DNA from: Aromatoleum toluolicum
GTDB taxonomy: Bacteria > Pseudomonadota > Gammaproteobacteria > Burkholderiales > Rhodocyclaceae
Length of the DNA stretch: 64,000 nt
Assembly: GCF_012911005.2 (NCBI RefSeq)
Contig: NZ_WTVS01000002.1
Span: 1-64,000, forward strand
Direction of reading: 5' to 3'
Every line of letters starts with the position of its first letter. Position 1 is the stretch's first letter. Under the pieces are notes generated by a model that worked only from the letters and a program-made list of their open reading frames with translations, made no database searches and was not told the DNA's origin. Shown in pieces: positions 53,674-62,660 of this stretch. The position numbers and the translations under genes are program-made.

Positions 53674-55110
53674 TTACAGGACTTCGTCCTTGAAGTGGTA
53701 CCAGCGGTACAGCCACCACTGGCCGAAGCGGCGGAAGGGCGCGAACATCTCCGCTTCGACCATCTCGCGCACGTTCGGGAAGGGCAGTTTCGAGCGGAAG
53801 ATCGGCAGCTCCGGCGTACGGATGCCGGCGATGTTCTCCGCCAGCCGCCGGCCGGCCTGCGCCGAGTACATGACGCCGTTGCCGCCGTAGCCGAGCGCGT
53901 AGTAGATGGTTTCCTTCGGGTCCGGCTGGTAGATGCGCGGCATCATGTCGTGGCTCACATCCACCCAGCCCCACCACGAGTAGTCGATCTGGATGCCTTC
54001 GAGCGCCGGGAACTTGCGGTGCAGGTCGCGGATCAGGAACTGCTTGTACTTGTCCTCGGGCGCGTCGCGGCCGGTGATCGCACTGCGGCTGCCGATCTGC
54101 ACGCGGCCGTCGGGCATCAGGCGGTAGTAGTGGCGCAGGATTCGGGTGTCGGTGATGACCTGGGTCGTGCGGAAATTGCACGCGTCGATTTCGGCCTTGG
54201 TCAGCGGGCGGGTGACGATGGAGTTCGACAGGATCGGCAGCAGGCGATTCTTCAGCTCACGGTGGAGGCCGTTCGACGTGTAGCCGCCGGTCGCGATGCC
54301 GACCGCGCGGGCGCGTACGATGCCGCCGGGGGTGCGCAGGTAATGCACGCCGTTCTTCGTCTCCCAGCCCATCACCGGGCTCGCGGGGTGCACCTTCACG
54401 CCCATCGCGCGCGCCTTCTTCAGGTAGCCGAAGGCGAGCTTGCCGGCATGGATGCCGATGCCCTCGGGCTCGTGCATCGCGCCCGCGGCTTCCTTGTCGT
54501 CGACGTATTCGCGCTTCACGGTGTCGGCGTCGAGGATGCGCGCGTCGTACTTGAAGACCTCGCGCAGGAGCTTCGCTTCCTTCTCCAGCACCGGCATCAC
54601 GCGCGGCTTGTGCGCGATGTAGAGATGGCCACCGGTCTGCGGCTCGCAGTCGATGTCGCGGATCATGTCCTTGAAGTACGCCATCGCGTCGCACACTTCC
54701 TCGTGCAGGCGCAGCGCGGTGTCGAGGCCGTAGCGCTCGATCCACTGCGAGCGCTTGAGCCGCCCCGAGGCGCACTGGGCCTGGCCGCCGTTGCGGGTGC
54801 TGCAACCCCAGGCCGTGCGGTTGGCCTCCAGCACCGTCGCCTTGATGCCGTGCTTCTCGGCAAGCGCGATCGCCGCGGTGAGCCCGGTGAAGCCGGAGCC
54901 GATGATCGCGACGTCGACGTCGATGTCGTGCGTCACCGGGCCGTCGTCGGCGGGCGGCTCGCCGGCGGTGCCGATCCAGTAGGTCGGCGCGTAGTCGCGC
55001 CCCTGCCCCGGCGTCACCGCTACGAGCGGGTCGTACGCCGGATCGTAGGCCTGCACCGGCGCGGTGGCGCGTCCGCTGGTTACGATCCGCTTCTCTGCAA
55101 TGGCTTCCAT
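53674..55110 (-). CDS. tauY: taurine dehydrogenase large subunit-like FAD oxidoreductase (TauY)
   Basis: A 478-residue DadA-like flavoprotein. The FAD-binding site is DVAIIGSGFTGLTAAIALAE (about 67-86) and the C-terminal flavin contact is YALGYGGNGVMYSAQAGRRL. By family alone it could be a gamma-glutamylputrescine or glycine oxidase. The SnoaL-like small gene upstream and xsc nearby make TauY, which oxidises taurine to sulfoacetaldehyde and ammonia, the best call. A 31-base gap separates it from tauX. Confidence 0.82.
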   Translation of the reverse strand: MEAIAEKRIVTSGRATAPVQAYDPAYDPLVAVTPGQGRDYAPTYWIGTAGEPPADDGPVTHDIDVDVAIIGSGFTGLTAAIALAEKHGIKATVLEANRTAWGCSTRNGGQAQCASGRLKRSQWIERYGLDTALRLHEEVCDAMAYFKDMIRDIDCEPQTGGHLYIAHKPRVMPVLEKEAKLLREVFKYDARILDADTVKREYVDDKEAAGAMHEPEGIGIHAGKLAFGYLKKARAMGVKVHPASPVMGWETKNGVHYLRTPGGIVRARAVGIATGGYTSNGLHRELKNRLLPILSNSIVTRPLTKAEIDACNFRTTQVITDTRILRHYYRLMPDGRVQIGSRSAITGRDAPEDKYKQFLIRDLHRKFPALEGIQIDYSWWGWVDVSHDMMPRIYQPDPKETIYYALGYGGNGVMYSAQAGRRLAENIAGIRTPELPIFRSKLPFPNVREMVEAEMFAPFRRFGQWWLYRWYHFKDEVL

Positions 55111-55141
55111 GTCCCGACTCCTGATGTCCCGGCGGATCCGC

Positions 55142-55561
55142 TTAGCTGCCGACCTTGGCGACCGGCGGGCGGTCCTTGCGGTAGGCGTTCTTGACCGCGA
55201 TCTTGCCGTCGCGGAAGGTGAAGACATCGACCATGCGCGCCTCGATGCGGGTGCCGTCGGCCTTGGTGCCGCTGAAGGTCGATTCCGATACGCCGCGGTC
55301 GCCGCAGACGAAATGGTCGCCGTCGAGCCAGGCCGCATCGGGGAAGGTCTGCCACGCGAGCTGGAAGCCCGCGCGTACCGCTTCGCGGCCTTCGAAACTC
55401 TTGCCGAGGAGGTCGGGGCCGGCGACCGCATGGAATACGCAATCCTCGGCCATGAAACTCATCAGGGCCTCGATGTCGTGACGGTTCCAGGCGTCGGCGA
55501 AGGCCTTCAGCGTGTCGACGGTGGCTTCGCTGCGGATCGGGGTGGCGGTGAGGCTGCTCAT
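55142..55561 (-). CDS. tauX: taurine dehydrogenase small subunit-like SnoaL protein (TauX)
   Basis: A 139-residue NTF2/SnoaL-fold protein (FADAWNRHDIEALMSFMAED, FEGREAVRAGFQLAWQTFPD, FTFRDGKIAVKNAYRKDRPP). Alone it would be a generic ketosteroid-isomerase-like protein. Beside tauY it matches TauX, the small subunit of taurine dehydrogenase. It is the first gene of the tauXY-dctPQM run and has two copies of the shared operator in its upstream region. Confidence 0.8.
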   Translation of the reverse strand: MSSLTATPIRSEATVDTLKAFADAWNRHDIEALMSFMAEDCVFHAVAGPDLLGKSFEGREAVRAGFQLAWQTFPDAAWLDGDHFVCGDRGVSESTFSGTKADGTRIEARMVDVFTFRDGKIAVKNAYRKDRPPVAKVGS

Positions 55562-55608
55562 GAAAGTCGGTCTCCGAAGATCTGATTTTTGGTTAATACG
55601 AAACGTTT

Positions 55609-55630
55609 TGTACCGTTTTTCGAAACTTGA
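55609..55630 (+). promoter_or_regulatory. shared operator motif, copy A (tauX)
   Basis: TGTACCG, four bases, then TCGAAACTTGA. It lies 48 bases upstream of the tauX start and agrees with copy B upstream of xsc at 18 of the 22 positions. Confidence 0.55.
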
Positions 55631-55663
55631 TTTACATTAGGACTGCGCCGATACGCTGTCAAG

Positions 55664-55685
55664 CAATATTTCGAATATCGGTACA
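55664..55685 (-). promoter_or_regulatory. shared operator motif, copy D (tauX)
   Basis: On the minus strand TGTACCG, four bases, then TCGAAATATTG. It faces copy A with 33 bases between. Both have a TTCGAA core. Confidence 0.45.
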
Positions 55686-55729
55686 TTTTTCTATATTTTT
55701 TGAAATTCAACCCACTTTGCGCGCAGCGC

Positions 55730-56551
55730 TCACGCGATGCGACCGGCCATCGGCGACGACGGCGAGGCGGCAAAGCGGCGCGGCATGCGGCCCGCGAGGA
55801 AGGCCTCGCGCCCGGCCTGCACTGCCAGGCACATCGCCCGCGCCATGCGCACCGGCTCGCGCGCGTGGGCGATCGCGGTGTTCATCAGCACCCCGTCGCA
55901 CCCGAGCTCCATCGCGATCGCGGCATCGGACGCGGTGCCCACGCCGGCATCGACGATCACCGGCACCCGCGCCTGCTCGATGATGAGCGACAGGTTCCAC
56001 GGATTGAGGATGCCCATGCCCGATCCGATCAGGCTCGCCAGCGGCATCACCGCGACGCAGCCGATGTCCTCCAGGATGCGCGCCTGGATCGGGTCGTCGC
56101 TGCAATACACCATCACCTCGAAGCCGTCCTTCACCAGCGCCTCGGCCGCCTTGAGCGTCTCGGGCATGTTCGGGAACAGCGTCTTCTCATCGCCGAGCAC
56201 CTCGAGCTTGCACAGCGGATGGCCGTCCAGCAGCTCGCGCGCGAGCTGCAGGGTGTACACCGCGTCCTTCGCGTTGAAGCAGCCGCCGGTGTTGGGCAGG
56301 ATCGTGAAGCGGTCGGGCGGCACAGCGTCGAGCAGGCTCGGCTCGTGGGCGTGCTGGCCGATGTTCACGCGGCGGATCGTCACCGTGACGATCTCGGTGC
56401 CGCTCGCATCGACCGCGGCGCGGGTCTCGTCGAAATCGCGGTACTTGCCGGTGCCCACCAGCAAGCGCGACGCGTAGGTGCGCCCTGCGATCGTGAGCCC
56501 CGCCTCGGACGCGGCCGGCCGGACTTCATCGGGGGAGTCGTTCAAGTTCAT
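55730..56551 (-). CDS. thiG: thiazole synthase
   Basis: A 273-residue ThiG that builds the thiazole phosphate of thiamine from DXP, dehydroglycine and ThiS-thiocarboxylate. The Schiff-base Lys sits in [10 protein letters not shown]. Other conserved parts are [43 protein letters not shown] and [20 protein letters not shown]. It follows thiS by 26 bases. Confidence 0.95.
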   Translation of the reverse strand: MNLNDSPDEVRPAASEAGLTIAGRTYASRLLVGTGKYRDFDETRAAVDASGTEIVTVTIRRVNIGQHAHEPSLLDAVPPDRFTILPNTGGCFNAKDAVYTLQLARELLDGHPLCKLEVLGDEKTLFPNMPETLKAAEALVKDGFEVMVYCSDDPIQARILEDIGCVAVMPLASLIGSGMGILNPWNLSLIIEQARVPVIVDAGVGTASDAAIAMELGCDGVLMNTAIAHAREPVRMARAMCLAVQAGREAFLAGRMPRRFAASPSSPMAGRIA

Positions 56552-56577
56552 TCCGTTCGCTCCTCATCTATTTGTTT

Positions 56578-56787
56578 TTAGCCGCCGCCGATCGCGACGA
56601 CGACCTCGACGCGATCGTCCGGCTTCAGGATCCGGCCCGGCCAGCGTGGCGACGGGATCACCTCGCGGTTGATCGCTACGGCGACGCGCTTGCCCAGCAG
56701 GTCGAGGCTCGCGATGAGGTCGTGCAGCGTGCGGCCGGCGCGCAGCACATGCGCAGCGCCGTTCACTTCTATCGTTACGCTTACCAC
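56578..56787 (-). CDS. thiS: sulfur carrier protein ThiS
   Basis: A 69-residue ubiquitin-like sulfur carrier. It ends VVVAIGGG; the terminal Gly is adenylated and thiocarboxylated. It starts at a GTG behind GGAGGA. No thiF, thiO, thiC or thiE is adjacent. Confidence 0.92.
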   Translation of the reverse strand: MVSVTIEVNGAAHVLRAGRTLHDLIASLDLLGKRVAVAINREVIPSPRWPGRILKPDDRVEVVVAIGGG

Positions 56788-56800
56788 GGTCCGTCCTCCG

Positions 56801-57844
56801 TCATTGCGCCGCGATCAGGCGGGCGGCGAAGACCACTGCCAGCATGTAGGTGGCGACGAACAGCGCTTCGCCCGACAGCAGCACGATCGGCTTCCAGCCC
56901 AGTTCCGCGAGCTTCTCGAGCGACGTCTTCACGCCCAGTGCGGCGATCGAGATCACGAGGCACCAGCGCGACAGCGTCGAACTCGCCTCGACCACCGCGT
57001 GCGACAGCAGGCCCAGGCTGTTGAGCGTCGCCAGCGCGGCGAAGGCGACGAGGAAGAGCGGCAGGATGGGGGTCTTCTTGCCGCTGCTGCCATTGACCTT
57101 GCTGCGCTCGCTGTGAAACACCAGCGCAAGCACGACGACCACCGGCATCAGCATCGCAACGCGGAACATCTTCGCGAGCGTCGCCGCGTCACCGACCTCG
57201 GGCGAGATGATCAGGCCCGCCCCGACGACCTGCGCGACGTCGTGGATCGAGCCGCCGAGGAAGAGACCCGCCTCGCTCACCGACAGCCCGGTGGCCTTCA
57301 CGACCAGCGGGTACAGCACCATCGCAACGGTGGAGAAGATCGCCACACCGATCGCGGTGAGCAGCGTGTAGCGCTCGGTCTCGCGCGTGGCGGGCAGCGT
57401 CGAGGAGATCGCGAGCGTCGCCGAGATGCCGCAGATCCCCGTGCCGCCGCCCGACAGCAGGCCCAGCAGGGGTGGCAGGCCGAGCACACGGGCGAGCAGC
57501 AGGCCGAAGCCGATGGTCAGCACCACCGCGCCGACCAGCGCGCCGACGCCGATCAGGCCCAGGTCGCTGACGTCGCTGGCGACAATGCGCGCCCCGAGCA
57601 GCGCGACGCCAAAGCGCACGAGCTTCTTCGCGGAAGCCTCGATGCCCGGGATGCACTTGTCGCTGTCGGACAGGAAGTGGAACGCGATGCCCAGCAGCAG
57701 CGCGTAGAGAAACTGCGGTCCGCCGTAATGCTCGGACACGAAGGTCGCCGCGACGGCAATCACCGCGCACAGCATGAAGCCCGGCATCAGCACGCGCACT
57801 TCGCTGAACATCGCGGGCGGCGCAACGGTCGTTTCAGTGGTCAT
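56801..57844 (-). CDS. YeiH-family putative sulfate/sulfite exporter
   Basis: A 347-residue polytopic protein (about ten helices) of the UPF0324/YeiH group (GGTGICGISATLAISSTLPA, GSIHDVAQVVGAGLI). Members near xsc are thought to export sulfite or sulfate released from sulfonates. It lies between xsc and thiS. Confidence 0.88.
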   Translation of the reverse strand: MTTETTVAPPAMFSEVRVLMPGFMLCAVIAVAATFVSEHYGGPQFLYALLLGIAFHFLSDSDKCIPGIEASAKKLVRFGVALLGARIVASDVSDLGLIGVGALVGAVVLTIGFGLLLARVLGLPPLLGLLSGGGTGICGISATLAISSTLPATRETERYTLLTAIGVAIFSTVAMVLYPLVVKATGLSVSEAGLFLGGSIHDVAQVVGAGLIISPEVGDAATLAKMFRVAMLMPVVVVLALVFHSERSKVNGSSGKKTPILPLFLVAFAALATLNSLGLLSHAVVEASSTLSRWCLVISIAALGVKTSLEKLAELGWKPIVLLSGEALFVATYMLAVVFAARLIAAQ

Positions 57845-57923
57845 TGGATCGGGGTCCGGTCGGGATGTCGGGCAGCGACGGGGTGACCTTGTGGGTCACC
57901 CCGCCTACTTCAGGCGCTACGGA

Positions 57924-59735
57924 TCAGACGTAGTCCTTGTACTTATCGAGGAAGCGCACCGGCTTCGAGAGCGCGTCGCGGCGGAACGGGTCGCCCAGTT
58001 CGCGCGTGCACATGATCTCGATGATGCAGGTCTTGCCGTGGTTCATCTGCAGGTCGATGGCCTTCTTCAGCGCCGGGCCCACGTCCTCCAGCCGATCCAC
58101 GGTGATGCCCTCGGCGCCCATCGCGCGCGCAATCTCCGCAAAGCTCTGGTTATCCAGCTCGCCCGCGACGAAGCGGCGGTTGTAGAAGTCCACCTGGTTC
58201 TTCTTCTCCGCGCCCCACTGGCGGTTGTGGAACACCACCGCCGTCACCGGGATGTTGTGCCGCACGCAGGTCATCGTCTCCATCAGGCTCATGCCCCAGG
58301 CGCCGTCACCGGCGTAGGACACCGCAGGACGGTGCGGCGCAGCCACTTTGGCGCCGATGATCGTCGGGAAGGCGTAGCCGCAGTTGCCGAAGCTCATCGC
58401 GGCGAAGAAGCTGCGCGGCTTCTCGAAGCGCAGGTAGCTGTTGGCGACCGAGTTGATGTTGCCGATGTCGGTCGACACCATCACGTCGGGCGGCATCGCC
58501 TTCTCGAGCTCGCGCAGCACCTGGCGCGGGTGCAGGTATTCGCCGCCGTTGAAGGTCTTTTCCTTGGCGTTCTCCTCGATCATGTCGAGGCTGAACGGGT
58601 CGCGCTCGTGCGTCCATTCGTCGAGTTCGCGCTCCCACGCGTCCTTCTCGGCCTGCACCTTGGCGAAGCGCTGCTCGCGCGTCGCGTCGCATTCCAGCGT
58701 GCGGCCGGTCAGGCGCGACACCAGCGCCTTGGCCGCGGCCTTGGCGTCGCCGCAGATGCCAACCGAAATCTTCTTCACCAGGCCCAACATCTTGTTGTCG
58801 GCGTCGATCTGGATGATCTTGGCAGTCTTCGGCCAGTAGTCCATGCCGTGCTGCGGCAGCGTGCCGAAGGGGCCGAGGCGCGAACCCAGCGCGATCACGA
58901 CGTCGGCTTGCGCCATCAGCTTCATCGCCGCCTTCGAGCCCTGGTAGCCGAGCGGGCCGCACCACAGCGGATGGCTCGCGGGGAAGGAGTCGTTGTGCAG
59001 GTAGCTATTCACGACCGGCGCGCCCAGGCGCTCGGCAAGCGCCTTGCACTCCTCGACCGCATCGGCCATCACGACGCCGCCGCCCGAGATGATCACCGGG
59101 AACTTGGCGGTTGCCAGCAGCTCGGCCGCTTCGTTGAGGCTCGCTTCGCCGCCGGCCCCGCGGTCCAGCCGGCTGGGCTTGGGGATCTCGCAGGTGATCT
59201 CGCCGTAGAAGTAGTCGCGCGGGATGTTGAGCTGGGTCGGGCCCATCTCGCTCATCGCGCGGTCGAAGCAGCGGCCGGTGTATTCGGCCATGCGCGCGGG
59301 GTGGGTGACGTGGCCCTGGTACTTGGTGAATTCCTGGAACATCGGCAGCTGCTTGCATTCCTGGAAGCCGCCGAGGCCCATCGTCATCGTGCCGGTCTCG
59401 GGGGTCACGATCACGACCGGGCTGTGCGCCCAGTAGGCCGCCGCGATCGAGGTCACGCAGTTGGAGATGCCCGGGCCGTTCTGGCCGATCACCACGCCGT
59501 GGCGGCCCGACACGCGCGAGAAGCCGTCGGCCATGTGGCCGGCGCCCTGCTCATGCACCACGGGAATCAGGCGGATGCCGGCCGGCGCGAAGATGTCCAT
59601 CGCGTCCATGAAGGCCGAGCCCATGATCCCGAACATGTCGGTCACGCCGTTGGCCACCATGGTTTCCACGAAGGCTTCGGACGGGGTCATCTTGTGCGGG
59701 CCGCTGACGACGGTGCGGCGGTCTTGTTCGCTCAT
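57924..59735 (-). CDS. xsc: sulfoacetaldehyde acetyltransferase
   Basis: A 603-residue ThDP enzyme converting sulfoacetaldehyde and phosphate to acetyl phosphate and sulfite. It has the catalytic Glu of ThDP enzymes (E62, VVHEQGAGHMADGF), and the ThDP-Mg motif GDGAWGMSLMET...NNRQWG-type (VVFHNRQWGAEKKNQVDFYN), which is typical of Xsc. I start at 59735 (MSEQDRRTVVSG). It is the key enzyme of this cluster. Confidence 0.95.
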   Translation of the reverse strand: MSEQDRRTVVSGPHKMTPSEAFVETMVANGVTDMFGIMGSAFMDAMDIFAPAGIRLIPVVHEQGAGHMADGFSRVSGRHGVVIGQNGPGISNCVTSIAAAYWAHSPVVIVTPETGTMTMGLGGFQECKQLPMFQEFTKYQGHVTHPARMAEYTGRCFDRAMSEMGPTQLNIPRDYFYGEITCEIPKPSRLDRGAGGEASLNEAAELLATAKFPVIISGGGVVMADAVEECKALAERLGAPVVNSYLHNDSFPASHPLWCGPLGYQGSKAAMKLMAQADVVIALGSRLGPFGTLPQHGMDYWPKTAKIIQIDADNKMLGLVKKISVGICGDAKAAAKALVSRLTGRTLECDATREQRFAKVQAEKDAWERELDEWTHERDPFSLDMIEENAKEKTFNGGEYLHPRQVLRELEKAMPPDVMVSTDIGNINSVANSYLRFEKPRSFFAAMSFGNCGYAFPTIIGAKVAAPHRPAVSYAGDGAWGMSLMETMTCVRHNIPVTAVVFHNRQWGAEKKNQVDFYNRRFVAGELDNQSFAEIARAMGAEGITVDRLEDVGPALKKAIDLQMNHGKTCIIEIMCTRELGDPFRRDALSKPVRFLDKYKDYV

Positions 59736-59792
59736 TGCTGCTGTCTCCTTGTCGAGTATTCGCGAGGGCAAGATATCGTTTTCGGTACTTTT

Positions 59793-59814
59793 TGTTCCGA
59801 TTTTCGATACTTGA
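59793..59814 (+). promoter_or_regulatory. shared operator motif, copy B (xsc)
   Basis: TGTTCCG, four bases, then TCGATACTTGA, 58 bases upstream of the xsc start. A more degenerate inverted copy may exist at 59843-59869. The rest of the 288-base gap (59736-60023) is unusually T-rich. Confidence 0.55.
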
Positions 59815-60023
59815 GTTCAATGTACGTCGACATTTTCGAGACGTCAATACGAATTTCGTTTTTCTGAACTTTTTGTCTCTTTTTTTGAACTTCACTCGAT
59901 CGCAGCACAATCTGCGTGGCGCAGACGTGAAAACGGCATCCGTGCCGATCGGCGCCGGATGCCGTTTTCCGCGGGTGCGGCGACGTGAGGCCGGTGGCGG
60001 CCCCTGCCCCGCCTGCGAGGGGA

Positions 60024-61478
60024 TCAGGACTTCTCGAAGGCCTGGGAATCGATCATCACCGGTGCGAGGTCTGGTTTCGCCCTCCACAGGCTTTTCATGC
60101 CGTACAGGGCGAGCAGGATGGCCAGGCTCACGACGCCCAGCAGCAGCGGTGTGCGCTGCTCGGGGATGAAGGCCATCGCGACGACGATCGCGAGCATGCC
60201 GACGATCGCAACCCAGGTGAGGTAGGGGTAGCACCACATCTTCACGCGCAGCCGGCTCGGGTCTTCCTTCTCCAGTCGCGCGCGCAGGCGCAGCTGCGAG
60301 ATGGCGATCGACACGTAGACGAAGATCGCGACCGTCCCGTAGGAATTGACGAGGAATGCGAATACCGTGTCGGGCGAGACGTAGGACATCACGACCGCCC
60401 CGTACCCGAACAGCGTGCCGAGGAGGATCGCACGCACCGGTACGCCGTTGCGGCTCACCGTCGCGAGGCCCTTGGGCGCGTCGCCGCGGCGCGTCAGCGC
60501 GAAGAGCATGCGCGAGGAAGCGTAGAGGCCGGAATTCAGCGCCGAGAGCACGGCGGTCAGGACGATTGCGTTCATGATCTGCGCAGCTGCCGGGATGCCG
60601 ATCGCATTGAGCGCGCTGACATACGGCGTCGCCATCGCGGCGGAGTTCCACGGTACGAGACATACGACCAGCAACACCGAGCCGACGTAGAAGAACAGCA
60701 CGCGCGTGATCACGGAGTTCGTCGCCTTCGCCACGGCACGTTCGGGCTCGGCCGTTTCGGCCGCTGCGACCGTGACGATCTCGGCGCCGAAGTAGAAGCC
60801 CGTCGCTGCAACCGCACCGGTCAGCACCGGTACGATGCCGTTCGGCATGAAGCCGCCGTGCTCGGTCAGGTTGGCGACGCTGGCCGTGGCGTCCGGCCAC
60901 ATCCCCAGCACGTACAGGCCGCCGAGGAACAGGAACACGACGATCGCCGCGACCTTGATCGACGCGAACCAGAACTCGAACTCGCCGAAGGACTTCACCG
61001 ATCTCAGGTTGGTCATCGTGAGGGTCACGAGCAGCACCAGGCTGATGATCCAGGCGGGCACATCGGGCAGCCAGTAGCGCACCAGGTCCGCGCCGGCAAC
61101 GGCTTCGAGCGCGACGACGATGACCCAGAAGTACCAGTACATCCAGCCCGTGAGGAAGCCGGCGAGATCGCCGACGGCCGGCCTGTCCGCCCAGGCGGTG
61201 CGCGCGAACTCATAGAAGGCACCGACCGCGGGCGTCGCGACGGCCATCTCGCCAAGCATGCGCATCACCAGCACCACCAGCCCGCCAGTGATCAGGAAGG
61301 ACAACACTGCGGCCGGCCCGGCCGACTTGATCACGACGCCGCTGCCGACGAAGAGGCCCGCGCCGATCACGCCGCCCAGCGCAATCATCGTCATGTGCCG
61401 CTGCTTTAGGCCGTGCTGCAGCCCGCCCGAATTTCCAGATTCCGGTTTCACGTCCGTCTCCTCCGTTGGCGCGGCCAT
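60024..61478 (-). CDS. APC-family amino acid permease (GabP-like)
   Basis: A 484-residue permease with 12 helices of the AAT group (GLKQRHMTMIALGGVIGAGL, GFYFGAEIVTVAAAETAEPE, NSGLYASSRMLFALTRRGD). It resembles GABA/amino acid permeases; next to taurine genes it may carry an amino acid or a related amine. No clear ribosome site precedes the ATG at 61478; a GTG nine bases upstream is an alternative. Confidence 0.88.
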   Translation of the reverse strand: MAAPTEETDVKPESGNSGGLQHGLKQRHMTMIALGGVIGAGLFVGSGVVIKSAGPAAVLSFLITGGLVVLVMRMLGEMAVATPAVGAFYEFARTAWADRPAVGDLAGFLTGWMYWYFWVIVVALEAVAGADLVRYWLPDVPAWIISLVLLVTLTMTNLRSVKSFGEFEFWFASIKVAAIVVFLFLGGLYVLGMWPDATASVANLTEHGGFMPNGIVPVLTGAVAATGFYFGAEIVTVAAAETAEPERAVAKATNSVITRVLFFYVGSVLLVVCLVPWNSAAMATPYVSALNAIGIPAAAQIMNAIVLTAVLSALNSGLYASSRMLFALTRRGDAPKGLATVSRNGVPVRAILLGTLFGYGAVVMSYVSPDTVFAFLVNSYGTVAIFVYVSIAISQLRLRARLEKEDPSRLRVKMWCYPYLTWVAIVGMLAIVVAMAFIPEQRTPLLLGVVSLAILLALYGMKSLWRAKPDLAPVMIDSQAFEKS

Positions 61479-61621
61479 TTCGGCCACGGCAGGTGCTTGT
61501 CGTCTTGTTGTGCGTCCGGTTGCGGCCCAACCCATCCAGGCTGATGCACCGATTCGCTGTTTTGATCTGAATTTAGGATCAAGTCCCGACGACGTCAAGC
61601 TTTATTTCTTTTTTCGGAACG

Positions 61622-61643
61622 TCTTGTATCTTTAACCGGAACA
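61622..61643 (-). promoter_or_regulatory. shared operator motif, copy C (APC/cobS gap)
   Basis: On the minus strand TGTTCCG, four bases, then AAGATACAAGA. It agrees with copy B at 16 of 22 positions. CGGAAC is repeated directly 22 bases apart (61615 and 61637). It lies 40 bases upstream of the cobS-like gene. Confidence 0.4.
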
Positions 61644-61682
61644 TGTCTATCATGGGATCGCATAGAACCCAAGGAGACTGCC

Positions 61683-62660
61683 GTGACGGAACTCGCGCTC
61701 GACACCCCGGACCAGCTGGTCTCGGTCCGCTCGCTGTTCGGAATCGATTCCGACCTGAAGGTGCCCGCCTTCGGCACCCGCGACGACCACGTGCCCGAGA
61801 TCGACACGGCCTACCGCTTCAATCCGGACGTGACGCTGGCGATCCTCGCCGGCTTCACGCGCGACCGGCGCGTGATGGTCCAGGGCCTGCACGGCACCGG
61901 CAAATCGACCCACATCGAACAGGTCGCCGCGCGCCTGAACTGGCCCTGCGTGCGCGTGAACCTCGACGGCCACATCAGCCGGCTGGACCTCGTGGGCAAG
62001 GACGCGATCGTCGTGCGCGACGGCCGCCAGGTCACCGAATTCCAGGAAGGCATCGTTCCGTGGGCGCTGCAGCGCCCGGTCGCGCTGATCTTCGACGAGT
62101 ACGACGCCGGCCGCCCCGACGTGATGTTCGTGATCCAGCGCATCCTCGAGCGCGATGGCAAGTTCACGCTGCTCGACCAGAACCGCGTGATCCGCCCGCA
62201 TCCGTATTTCCGCCTGTTCGCGACCTCGAACACGGTGGGTCTGGGCAATCTCACCGGCATGTACCACGGCACCCAGGTGCTCAACCACGCACAGATCGAC
62301 CGCTGGAACATCGTCGCGACGCTGAACTACCTGCCGCGCGACGAGGAAGTGGCGATCGTGCTCGCGCGCGTGCCGGCCAAGGACTACGACAAGGGCCGCC
62401 AGCTCGTCGCGTCGATGGTCGCGGTAGCGGATCTCACGCGCAAGGGCTTCGCCGCGGGCGACCTGTCGACGCTGATGTCGCCGCGCACCGTGATCACCTG
62501 GGCGGAAAACTGCGAGATCTTCCGCAATCCGGCGCTCGCGTTCCGGCTGTCCTTCCTCAACAAGTGCGACGAGGCCGAGCGCCCCATCGTCGCCGAGTAC
62601 TACCAGCGCTGCTTCGGCGAGGAGCTCGACGAATCCTGGATGCGCGAGGCGGCGGCGTGA
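61683..62660 (+). CDS. CobS-like AAA+ ATPase
   Basis: A 325-residue MoxR/CobS-type AAA+ ATPase starting at a GTG behind AAGGAG. Walker A is GLHGTGKST and Walker B is [22 protein letters not shown] is sensor 1. CobS works with CobT and CobN in aerobic cobalt insertion. No cobN or other cobalamin gene is in view, so this pair may serve another metal or maturation task. Confidence 0.85.
   Translation: MTELALDTPDQLVSVRSLFGIDSDLKVPAFGTRDDHVPEIDTAYRFNPDVTLAILAGFTRDRRVMVQGLHGTGKSTHIEQVAARLNWPCVRVNLDGHISRLDLVGKDAIVVRDGRQVTEFQEGIVPWALQRPVALIFDEYDAGRPDVMFVIQRILERDGKFTLLDQNRVIRPHPYFRLFATSNTVGLGNLTGMYHGTQVLNHAQIDRWNIVATLNYLPRDEEVAIVLARVPAKDYDKGRQLVASMVAVADLTRKGFAAGDLSTLMSPRTVITWAENCEIFRNPALAFRLSFLNKCDEAERPIVAEYYQRCFGEELDESWMREAAA

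Noticed and set aside
61683-62660. CbbQ/NorQ activator instead of CobS
   Set aside because: Its length, the [13 protein letters not shown] motif and the overlapping CobT-like partner fit CobS better; no RuBisCO or nitric oxide reductase gene is near.
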